A stretch of 64,000 bases of DNA from Chrysoperla carnea (lineage: Eukaryota > Arthropoda > Insecta > Neuroptera > Chrysopidae): assembly GCF_905475395.1 (NCBI RefSeq), contig NC_058340.1, positions 70,348,181-70,412,180 of the forward strand. The letters run 5' to 3'. A model generated the notes under the pieces. That model was not told the origin of the DNA. It ran no database searches and saw only the letters and a program-made list of their open reading frames with translations. The position numbers and the translations under genes were made by a program. How positions within the stretch are numbered: the stretch's first letter is position 1; each line of letters opens with the position of its first letter. This document shows, piece by piece, positions 1 through 12,200 of the stretch.

Positions 1-364
1 GGTATCAGAGGTACACCATATTGATACTATGTAATTTTCAAATAGTTACTATTTCGACAAAAAAAAAGTCTTATTTCAATACTTTCTCTATAATTGTACA
101 AGTAGTATTTAATTGAAAAAAATTATCATTTTGCATCATTTTGCTCAATTTTGCCTCATGAATTTAGTCCGGCCATGTTGAAACTGCTGTCGTATTGGTA
201 TTGCACATTTGTCAAATGTCAAGCAGCAGATCTCGTTGTATATGGAACTGTTTGAATGTAACAGCTTTTCTTTTCTATAATACCTCCCTGGCCCAAGTAA
301 ATAATCGTCATTTTGCTGCTACAAAATTTTTCAAATTTTAAACTAATAGTATCTAGGTACTACA

Positions 365-625
365 TTGGTAGAATCAGGCAAGGTATGCTCTTATGGAAGG
401 CAGGATTCTCTCACACGGTACCCAGTCACCGCCATATTGCCTATGTCATATTTGTTGACAGTAAATATGTAAAAAAATTATTAAATCAATTTGACAGTTC
501 GAATGTAAACAAACAATCAATATGGCGGTAACTGGGTACCGTGTGAGAGAGATTACCGAGAGTGAGAGCATTCCCCCACCCTACGCCTACCTGCACAAAG
601 AGCATACCTTGTCTGATTCTACCAA
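365..625. repeat. Foldback element with two nested inverted-repeat pairs
   Basis: The outer pair (365-392 and 598-625) shares TTGGTAGAATCAG, a variable base and CAAGGTATGCTCTT. The inner pair (407-438 and 520-550) shares TCTCTCACACGGTACCCAGT with the following CACCGCCATATT, differing at few positions. The centre is about 80 bp of AT-rich DNA. The arrangement can fold into one long hairpin. No coding capacity; probably a foldback MITE of unknown superfamily. Confidence 0.75.
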
Positions 626-655
626 GGATTTAAACTTGACCTCACCTTTTCAACC

Positions 656-800
656 CTTAAAATTTAATACAGAGTGATTTTTTGCACGCAAACGTGTACA
701 CGAGCCCTTTTTTGACCCTTTAGTATCTCTACAGGTTGATCATGCATTTAAGGAGATCGAGTTAGTAAGTATTTGCGGTTTTTTTGGTCCTTGCGTTCAC
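656..800 (+). repeat. Interspersed repeat S, copy 1 (diverged)
   Basis: A segment with TTAAGGAGATCGAGTTAG, TTTGCGGTTTTTTTGG and CCTTGCGTTCACCCTGTG is shared with two other places in the window (about 42641-42741 and 48525-48600). The origin is unknown. Confidence 0.55.
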
Positions 801-3800
801 CCTGTGACAGTCTTGTAAAATTTCTTCTCGATTTTAATAAGGAACTTCTGAAATATCAAGACAAAAATTTAAATTGCTATTTTTATGTTCCTAAAAGTTT
901 GCGTTACCATGTAAACAGACACTTTAATCGTATGATATTTGCTTAAACTATTCTTCGAAGTTGGTAAGAATGATTTTTAGAAAATGTTTTGAAAATTCAA
1001 AACCAAAACTTCTATTTCCATAAGAGTAAATTTTCCAAATATTTCACAATTTCGGAGTATTTAAATAGTACAGTGTATTATTGATCCATTTTTGGGTACC
1101 GTTCACCAAAACTTCTATCAATAAAATCTAGAAAGTTTCCAACACGTCTTGAAATAAAGTGGAAAATGAACTTTTACTAGTTTGAAAACATCATGGAAAA
1201 ATCTGCTCCGAACTGTCTTTTAGGATTTAGAGGTGGTTTACAGCTAAACTTTCTAGGATAATTATCCTAGTGTACATCTAATCAAACTGTTAGCGATGCT
1301 ACGATCGAACATTTTATCATGGTCTCACATATTTATTACATAATTGAACATTTGTATAGAAACTCACGTCTGGGCGTCCGTAGCAGACGAATATTTAATT
1401 AAAGGAAAAGGAAGGGGAAATTTTTCATTTAATATAAAAGAAAATTCGAAATTCTATTCAATAATATCTTTTTTATATATATATAGAATCCATATTAAAT
1501 GTGCGATAAATGTTTTGTTGTTTTTTTATACAAAATTTAAATAAAATAAAATAATAGTACAATTAAAAATTTACAATCATTTTTATCTTTCTAATATCCC
1601 TTTTAACACCTACCATTACTAACTGTCATGCTTTGCCGTATTAATTTTAAGTGACAAAATGTTTTTTATTTACATTCTGTTGGGAGTCAAATAATGATCC
1701 GAGAGGAAAGTTAATTTAAAAACTAACAGGCAAACCAGTACAGTAGAATTAGCGATGTAAAGGGCTCTCAAATAATATAAATTTGTTTTTATTTACACTT
1801 TCACAACACCGATAAAATTATATAAAATCTGTGAACATAATACTTCAAATACTTTTTCCTCTAAAAAACAAGATAATTCCTTTCATCTTTCCATAGAATC
1901 TGTAATTGATTTTTTTTTTTTCGTTATAAGTTCTTGCAACGGTTCTTTGTGTACCTAATTCCTAATAATTTTCTACACGAGAAAGAAAAGTTTATTGGGT
2001 TTTACAATTAAGATTTCAGTGCCATAATTTCACAAATATTAAGTCCTTTCAAAGTCCCTTGATCACAATAAACACAGTTTTGAAGCCTCTAGCGGGGCAA
2101 AAATTTGAATTACTTCATTTTAAAATTGTGATTTTTTACACGTAAGTATCCTGCAAAAACTACTGATCTGTATTGGATGTTGTTGTGAACAACAGGTTGT
2201 TTACCGGAGATATGGGTTCTTAATAGATAGAGCATCTCTTAGCTGGAAAACCCAATACCACACAAAGGTAAGAGGTCTTAAAAAGAGCATTCTTACCCCT
2301 TAAATTAAGCTCTTTGATTCGAAAACCTGATTTGTGATTTGTGTTCTATTGAGTTAAAACTGATCCAAATAGGGTTGGTCATATTTGACTCGCTTACGCT
2401 AATACAAATAGCACTTACCCTCAAAATTTTTCTTCCCTATCTTTTTTATTTCAATTTTTTAGGCACCTCATTAGTCTCTCCAATTCGGGTTTTTTCTTAT
2501 TTTCAATAAAATTTAAAAATAAAGTAATGAAAATAAATTTTGTGCGATTTTTCTTAATAATAATATTTATGATCCTCAATATTAATACTAAGGGCCCTAG
2601 GTTCCACCATTTCAGATTAAAGAATGAGTGCAATAAAAATATTTGGCGATTTTTTATTTAGCTGCCTTGGCAATAAATTATTATTTACCAACGAACACCC
2701 TTCATTGGCCTTTAATTTACTTTAGGAACCAAGATAATCCGCTCAATGGCCCTTCAACTAACCATCGATTAAAAATTAATATTATCATGATTAACAAAAG
2801 TGTTGGTGGAACCGGACATAAAAAACAAAAATACTTCAAAATGGTCCCAAAATAAATTTGTAAAACTTATATCAATAATTGTTTTTTGCCATTAAAAAAA
2901 AAAAAATCTACTTTAAATTTATAATTTGAATAATATTAAATCAAATTTATATATTATTATATAATTAAATTCTTATGTTCACTAAAGTTATCACAGTACA
3001 AATTAATATAAATGTTGAGGATCTCTGTTCTAATCACTGATCTCCATATAACTGGATAGGAGATCCCATCTATTGAAATTCATTGAAGCAAGTTAGCGCC
3101 TCCAAATGATTGGATAGAACTAAAAAAAAAATAAAACGACGCAAGTACAGGCTTCAATATTAAACAATTAAATTTATTTTACGCCTTTTAGATCGTATAT
3201 CCAATTTATATTGAGATCAGTAGCTCTAATATAAGATTATGTATCAAATGCAATATATATAAAATGCGCAAGCACGTCATAGAACCTTTCATTTCCACGG
3301 TGCAAGTCTAGCTTAACACCGTCCTCGCAATGGCGGATTTAATCCCTCAACAAAGAAACAATTACTCCCTTGGCCCTCTAGCATACAGATCTTAACGCAA
3401 CATTTTGATGTATCACCTAGACCAAATTCTTTGATATACTAGCATGTGTTTTAATGATCTGGCTTCCAAATTATTCGTAGAAGGATGATTTTTTAGTGAA
3501 AAACGTCACCGATTTAAGTTTATATTTTAATTTAAATTTTCAAATAAAGTATTATTAAAAGTCAATTCTTATCCTGAAAATCGAGTGCCATATAGGAATT
3601 GTCTTCAGGTCTTTTATTCTTAAATCCGCTACTGCAGGTAAGACGAAAGTTTCAAAACGCACTCACATTCAATTACAAAATTTGTTTTAACAGTATCCTA
3701 CTAGTTATATTATTATAATTTCTATTATTATTTAACCACAGACGTATCTTCTAAACTTTCGATCGCTAACAATTTGTTGAGAAATTTTCTGTTATAAAGT

Positions 3801-5428
3801 AAGTTGGCGATTTGAGATAAATTTAAACATCTGTGTATCTATATATAAACATACATTTCAAAAATTTACTATTCTGGCAATTACATGATAATTTAAACAA
3901 TACACGTAGTAGCTGCGAATTATAGACATGCCTCAAAATTTCTTTCAAAATTAATTGACTTTTTTTAAACATTAAGAATTCAATTTTTCTAATTTTCGGA
4001 GTGCCGGCTTTTAATAAAGTAAGGTCTGAAAGATCAGGAGACTTTTTAATTATTCTTCTGATCGGGAGACCTTTTTAGAATGCACTGAATTTTTGAATAC
4101 AAAAATTCTCTATAATATATTAAATAAAAATCGTTGCTTTGATCTTCAGATGTCCCTGAACAGACTAGAGACGCTATACCTAATTTAATAAACAAAATTG
4201 TGCGCATCAATTTCTGGAATAGTTTTGAAATATCCTTCAAGGCTACCCGAAACAATTGTCCTATTTAAAAGAAACTTTTTTTAAACTTAGATAATCTATG
4301 ATTTTTATTGATTACATCGATAATATTGATAGAATCGGAACTTTGGCAACTTACTCTTGTAATTCAGTTAAAAATAAGAATTAACTAATGAAAATCGATT
4401 TACAGCATCCGGATGTTTTTCTTGTTATTGATCGACAATTATTTTAATCATAAAACGATAAATTTTGTTGTTTATGGGTGCCCTGTGTCAAGGAGTATAA
4501 ACTCGTTTGATCTCAGCATATATTCCAAGAGCTCTAAGTTGATCCACAACTAAGTAATGGTCTTACTTTCTATTTAGGTCACACCTAAATAGAAATCTTT
4601 ATAAATAGAAGTAGAAAGGTTAGAGCAGGAATTAAGCTATTAGTCAATGTTCTCTATTAGGAATATGGAATAAAATCATTCTTAGTAAAAAAATTTTCCG
4701 ATTCATTCTCATTGAAAGTATTTTAAGTTCCCATTCAAATCCTCATTAGGGTTTCTATTTATTGTAAAACACCAAAATGTTTTTACGGACGTTTTTTTTT
4801 CCAAATGTTCGCTGTTAGGCATCCTTTGTTTCTTCCATTGCATATAAAAAGAGTTTCCCTTCATAAACAAAGGAAACAAATATTTCTTCAATAATTATTC
4901 GTTTTTCTTCAGGACGAATAATGAATATAATTATTGGCTGTTTTTGTTTTTTCATAAAGAAGCTTAATTAAATTTAAAGCTATTTTTCTTTAAGTCTATT
5001 TTTTTTAGGAATGTTATCATAGATGTCTATGCTAAATTCAGATCACTAACAAATTTGGATTCATTTGTTATTTCTGCGTTTATTCCGTTCCGTTCCGTCT
5101 AACTATCACAAAAAATAAGATAATTTTACATAAGGATTAATATTGAGTTTATAATTTTTCGCTAAATTCAGCCCATCTTCTGGCGGCAGTGATATATCTA
5201 GGCGACGAATTTTATTGGACGCAAATGAAGTTCTAAAATTTCATCATCTTCTCTATCGGAACCTGCGTCTTGATAGGCACTAATAATTACTTTTAGTAAA
5301 TAAATCTTAATAAGTTAGCTATCTAAGTACATAGTATAAACATCTGTGTAGTATTATAAATATTTAAAAAGCTGTAAGTTCTTATAAGTAAATTCACGAC
5401 AATGAGACTACAAAAAAAAAAAATTAGC

Positions 5429-6285
5429 TTAAGACTGTGAGACTTGAACCAGTGATAACTTTAAATCTCTTGCTGCATGTGAAATATCTACAACAGAGTC
5501 AACCATTTCTTGTACCGCTGTCACACTGGGAAATTGTAGGGCAGCACGTTTAGTTTTGGCAACGGTAGCTGCTAATGCTTCGGACAACGCATTCGCACAG
5601 TTTAAAATCTGAGTTCGAACATCGTTCTGGTTAATATTTCGATGTACAGTGTCTCCAATATGAACTAATCGATGTGCACTAAGCACAACAAATTTCCCAT
5701 GTGCTAAAAACACTTTAGGCGCTTGATTATGTTCCACGGTTTGTAAGAACGCATCGATCGCATGTGTTAAATGATTTGAGTGTGTTATTGCTTGCGCCGC
5801 ATAAAATGTTAATAATTGTTTATCGTTTGAATCAATTTGATCTGTTGATTCCATGGCAGCTGACTCAACATTTTGTAAAAGTGCGTCATAACTCTTTTTA
5901 AATTCATTTGGCAATGAGTCGCGAATTTCAGCATGTTTCTTTATAGCACTTTCACGTGATTCCAAGTTCACGTAATCATAATCTTCGAGCCAATCTTCGT
6001 TGTTGTTCGCCTGTTGTGGAGACGTGACCACTTTTTTAAATAGGAGAGTAGAGTTGCCTTGAATAAATGATGCTGTTTGGCGCACATCTTCGGTGAGAGC
6101 ACGTGAACATGCGACTAATTGATCTAGGGCGTCAGGCGGTTTACAATTACCTTCTTCATGATCCATATGCCGACATAGTGAGTCTATAGACCAGTCTTGG
6201 ATGTCTAAGGAATGTGCTGCTCTTTGAACTAAGGTATCTGCATCACGTAAGGCTTTCACCAACGGTCGTAGTTTTATCGCTAAAC
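5429..6285 (-). CDS. p130CAS: CAS coding exon 5: conserved C-terminal domain and stop
   Basis: The exon starts after a TTTTCTAG acceptor with two bases that complete a split Gly codon. It then encodes 284 residues and a TAA stop at 5431-5429. The residues LEDYDYVNLE match the conserved YDYV motif ahead of the CAS C-terminal domain. The helical remainder (ALLQNVESAAMESTDQ, HLTHAIDAFLQTVE, ANALSEALAATVAKTKRAA) resembles the FAT-like four-helix bundle that mediates dimerisation and partner binding in this family. Confidence 0.95.
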
Positions 6286-9200
6286 CTAGAAAATAAAAAT
6301 TATATATCTAAGCATAATAGTATAAAATTTTCAATATAAACCATATATACAATCCATAGACTTATATGTCCACCCATACAATTACATTAATAAAGTAGTG
6401 TGTCATTACTATGGTAACTGACTGAAATAAAACTCATGCATGAAGCTAATACTTTTTCAAGTTCGCTAAAAATGAATAGCTGTGATTTACGTGAAATTTT
6501 AATTCCTATTTTAAAGTAGTTTTTGTTGAAATAAATTTGTCATTCGCATAGTCGCAGGTCGCATAAATTTTAAAAACTCCGATTGGAGTGAAACTCTCTA
6601 TTGTACGAGATAAATAGGAACCAAAACATAAGTCATTCTTGGAAACGGAAATATATAAACTTTCTTATATATTTTAAAGATTCATATCACCTAATAGATT
6701 TGTCAGAAACCCTCTGTATATACTAAATAATATGCATTATTTTATACCTTTATCAGGAGCTTTTGCAGCATTTCCTAGTGCTCCTTCGCTAAACTCGACA
6801 AGATCATGAAGTGATGTTCGTAATCGAACCACAGCCAATTTAATATCCATTAATTTCGGTTCCAATTTTTCACGTATCCTCCATTGTGGTGTAACAAAGC
6901 CTAATAAACGTCCAATAGCAGCTGTCGCTTCAATTTGTAATTTCTCTAAGGAATCCAACGCCGAATTAATTTCTAACGGTAATTCTTTTGTAACCGGATT
7001 CGATGCCGGTACATCGTAAACACCTTGTTGTGACGTGGTCGTCGTATTTTGTTGTACACTACGTGGACTTGGTTTCGGTACATCATAATCCGGCATATTT
7101 GCCAAGCTACTACGATTCGAGGAAGACAATGAATCAGCTGTCGTTAATGAGCTTGCCGAACTGCTTGGTGTTAACTGTTGCTGTGATAGTAACAACGGTC
7201 GTGGTATATCATAGCTAGAGTCAATAGAATCACGACGTTGATGATGATGGTGCGCAGATAAAGAGGACGCCGGCGCTGGTGATGGCGTCAGTATTGGTGG
7301 ATTCGGTGATGATCGCCAACTTCGTGGTGTATCGTAATTAATCGGTACAGCACGCGGTGGTACATCGTATGATTCTTGACTAACATCCGACAGGGGTGTA
7401 TCGCCACGTGCTGGACTTTGATTGTTGTAACGTGGACTCTCACATCGACTTGGTGGTACATCGTAACGTATTATGTTGTAATTTTGAGATGTGTATTGGG
7501 GGGTTGATGTCGGCGTAGGCGGAAGGTCGTATAGAAATACATCGTTGATTTTTTTAGGGGTAATAACCTGAAAACAAAAGTATTTACTTTAATTATACAA
7601 AAAAAAAAATATATTTTCGATTTTTTACTACAACATGTTCTAGAATAGAGTGAATTTTCAAGGAAAATTAATTGCACTTTTTCTCAAATTTTTAGGAATT
7701 TTACACATTAATGGCACACTGAAGTTTAACGACATTATGTGGCCGAATTTTTGACCACATAAACTAGGTTTTTTAATTTTCCTCATAAATCTTAAAAACC
7801 TTCTAGTCCAATTAAACTAAATATCTAAAAGAAAAAATTAATGCATCTTTGAAATTTTCCACAGTTGTTTATTAGGGTGTCAACATTTCGTAAAAGTCGA
7901 CCTCTCAGGGGCGTACCTAACCCCCTTTTTTTATTGGTAGTTGGGCGTTTTAATAAGGTTTTTACAAATTACAAAAAAAATTCAATTCAAATGTCTAGCT
8001 GAAGTTTTTTTTGCACATTTTCGTTTTTTTTCGACTTTCTAGCTTCAAAGTTGACCGAGATATGCCAAATGAACAAGTATCCATCGAGGTTAGAGATAGA
8101 ACAAAAGTTTAAATGTAAAAGTTATTCCTTATAAAAAAATTAAGAACTTTTATTTAAATCATTCTTTTGTGTTGATGTTTTTCAGATTAACTTCAACTAG
8201 TGGTTTTGTGAAAAAGGAAAGCAAGAAAAATTCTAGAAAATGATACTAAATGAAACTAAATTATAGCGCCTCATAATTACAGATTTTCCCGTAGTGTGGC
8301 CACTCAGAAAATTAGTCTAAGAGTCAAAATTTTCGGCAATGTGATTTTGTCACATTTTATAAGCTTGTTTCTTCGCGGTTATGTCAATTGATCTTTAATT
8401 TAATTTAGCTTTATTGTAATTGAAAATATCTCAAACGGGTAAAAAATATAAATTGAATTTTTTATCAAATATTAAAAATCATAATTTATGAGATCTTCCC
8501 CCTTTTTCGTCCAGGATAAAATACAATTTATTGTAAATAATATATTATATGCCTAATAAAAAATAATTTAAATTATAGTCGTAAAACATTTTACAAATGT
8601 AAGCAAAAATATATGACATTCATATACAAAAATATGGAAAGTAATAATCTCGTGGTGTTACTATAGTAACCATATATGTATGTACCATGTTAACGCCCAA
8701 CGTACCGTAATGTAGCGTGAGGATAGTGTCTCTTTAAATTTATGTATATTAGGTATAGTCAAAGAGTTGATCGTCAAAATTTATCTACACGAGTAAAATT
8801 TTTTTGATAACATGACTAAATTTTTACTGATTTGAATGAAATTTTTTTTGAAGTCCGCTTAGTTTCGGTCAAATTTTTCATTTTTGATGATAGTTTTTCG
8901 CTTTCGTTCACCATTGTGCTAAATGTCGGAACAAAGACCCCTCGATCTTGAAACTTATTTAAGGTAGGTTAAATTTGACTTCAAATTTGAAAAGTATGAC
9001 CCAAATTTACTATAATTCTACACTTGCTTTATCAAAATTGAAAATAATTTGGATAAAATAGAACAAAATTCAATTTTTTTTATTTTGATGTCATAAAGTT
9101 CAAAAAATAAATTTTTTTAATAACACAGTTAAATGTGTTGTTTTAGCTTGTCGTTGAGTAAACTAAGAAATCCCTTTTTCCATTGAAATAGTTAATAATA

Positions 9201-12200
9201 AAATCAATAAAGGCACACTTTATTAAAAACCCTCTAAAACTTCCCCTAATTTAATAAAAAAAAAAAAAGATTCCTTTTCACAATTCATTTGACAGAACAC
9301 AATCAATGGATATCATAAACAAACATTGGACTGACTGCATCGATCTATTTAGGTACAATCTGCCAAATTTATGATAATACCTACGTGCAAATTATAATCC
9401 TTGGCACGTGCGATGCCAAACTATTGATACTTGAAATAAGAGCGTATTTCTATTGAAAAACATGTTTTAATTTAAATGAATTGGGGATTATCATGTCATG
9501 ATGTGTAAATAATATTCAACAATTTATGACGTAAAATGAATGGTTGCAAAGTTTTTGTTCAATTTCTCAAGTGTTTTGATCACATCTCTCTATTATATTA
9601 TAAATGTGAAAGTAAGGATGTTTGTTTGTTCGTTTGTTACGCTTTCACACAAAAACTACCGAATGGATTTCAATGAAATTATACAACAATATAGCTCATA
9701 CATCAGAATAACACATGAGCTATAATTTATAAAGATTCGTCTACAGGCTTCAACAGTTGTATATGCGACACTGGCCTTCGGGAAAGAGATATCTGGCAGA
9801 ATATTCACGCTAAGAGAAAAATCAACGAAAAACCTCCTTGTAGAGTAAAAAAAAGAACTTTGAGTGCAGATGTTGTCTGAAATAGAAACAGTAAGGTTTT
9901 TTTATGGTGTATGCTCTTGAGCTATTGTTAATATAGCTATCAAATATGGAAGAAAGATATGAGGGAAAATATGATATAACTTAAAAAACTAATCGAGTGG
10001 AAACTCATTGTGAAGCTTTTCAGATAAATATGAACGTGCTTACAGGTAGATAAAGAAGAATCATCTTGAAAATACAAAGAGCTATTTATTTAAAGGAAAT
10101 TATTTGTAAGGGAAAAGAAATACTAGCAAGGAATGGTATTACGGCTTCATTAGATATAAAAGACTTTCGCCGTGTTTTATCACATAAAAAAAAAACCAAA
10201 TTTGTATAAAAACTTTCATTTTTATTTCCGATAGAAAAAAAACCCGCTGACTCGGAAAGAATCTTCTCGAATCTGTAAGTAAAACTATCTTGGGAATTTG
10301 GAGAGTTTACAAAATATCTTTAATTCAATGTCTTGATAATGATAATTATTTCAAACTAGAGTGATACCCAACCGTTTCGCTGGGTTTCAAAGTAAAGATT
10401 GATAAATATTGCTCTCGCTTATCCCCCTTCTCGACGATAACACTCGAAATAATGGTAAGAATTGTTTTACACAGCTAAAATATATGTATGATTTTCTATT
10501 TTTTTAAATGTATAATAGTCGTAATTATTCATTGAGTATATCAGAAAAGATGGCCGTGAAATATTTTATATTGACTATTTTTACAGAAATCTGTAATTTA
10601 TGGTAATGTCAAATTAAATTAATTTTTAATTTATTTATTAATATATCTTTATAAATTATATCTCATGTGTTATTCTGAAGTTAGAGCTATATTGCTGTGT
10701 AGTTTCATTAAAAACCATTCGTTAATTTTTGCGTGAAAGCGTAGCAAACAAACAAACAAACATGCTTACTTTCGCATTTATAATATATGGAGATTCTATC
10801 GATACATCTCCCAGATTGGTGGTGCAATAGATTGCAGAGAAAATATCACTTGTCCAATTGTATTCCCTTCTTATCGCTGAAGAAAGTAAACACAATTGAA
10901 ATATTCTAGGCTTCTCCACTAAGCTTCATCACATAAAAATTTTATATCTTACTGCACCAAATTTTTAAAAATTCGTTTCGAATTCCTTGAACTTGTAAGC
11001 AAAAATTTGTAATTTTAAAGCAAACAAAAAAAATTTGTGTGTGAATCACTTTAGCTTCCTCATACTTTTATATGTAACAAGGAAATAAAATACTATAGAA
11101 ATCAGTCGCGTTGTATTTCCGGTATTGTGAAAATTCGATGAAAATACATGTAAATATTTTTTAGGGTGAGGCCTTCTACTTTAAGATGATGTTTTTCTTT
11201 TTTGTAAATAATAAAACTAACACATGGTCAAATTTGTATAATTACGACGAACAACAATTTTTACGTCCAAAAAAGGTAAATAAATTGAATGTTGTTTGTG
11301 ATTCTTGTTTTTTTGATACAACTTTTAAATTACTGAAGAAGGGAAAAATATTTTTTAAAAGACTTGAAGCTGCTTTCCATTTACAATAGAAGTCTGAGTT
11401 CAAGTGATAAAGAGTGGGATATTGTTTTAATAGACAGAGAGTTAACGAGGGATCTGCTAACCTGTAAGTGGATTCGATATGATGAATGAGACATAAGACT
11501 GCCAGTGAGTTGCCCTCTGTCCCTGTCATAGTCATATGTCATAATCATATGATGCATAGAGATTTTGTGTCGGCTATTATATTTGTTTTGTACAAAGAGG
11601 TTCTTGAGAATAACCTGTCACCCGAAGGCGAAACTTTTTCGGGTAAAAGATGTTGTTTTAAGCAGATGAAGCTATGGGATTCTGTCAAGGCCAGACGCCA
11701 CGTAGAAAGTCCACAGTTATCCACCGGGATTTCTCCAATACTTGATGGATCCAATGTTTCGGATCGAGGCATTCTAAGCTGGACGCCCTGCAGGTTTCTG
11801 TGCAAATAACAAGAATTGAGGTTTCTTTCTCCTTCATACAGGTTTACAAGTCGGTACTTTTAAATTTTATGAACGCCATATTATTAAAACGCCAAAATGC
11901 CATTGTTTCAGAAAATACACAATGTCTGCTTGACTTAATAATAAAAAAAAGCGTTCCATCTGAGGGGGGGGGCATAGTAAAGGCTAGAGTTTGCTACATG
12001 GAGGAGCCCGTTAGTTCATGGATACTGTTCTTAATTACAGACGAAGGTGGACTTAATTATTATTTTTTTTACATCTCGTAAAATATTCATTATTACATTT
12101 TTAGAGTCCCAAAAAAAGTATACCTTTATTTTTTTGAGGGAAGAGTTGAACTGAATCTTGATGTGATACTGAGTTCTATCTAAGATTAAGCGTAGAAGGA

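Larger units (their letters stand above)
1..5428. other. AT-rich region downstream of CAS
   Basis: No coding exon was recognised. It contains a foldback element at 365-625 and a repeat S copy at about 656-800. The CAS 3' UTR presumably occupies the part just below 5429; no polyadenylation signal can be singled out because TTTATT is frequent here. The rest is AT-rich with only short chance open frames. Confidence 0.7.

Noticed and set aside
7003-7218. 71-codon plus-strand open frame
   Set aside because: Antisense shadow of CAS exon 4, whose YDxP-rich minus-strand frame is clearly coding.
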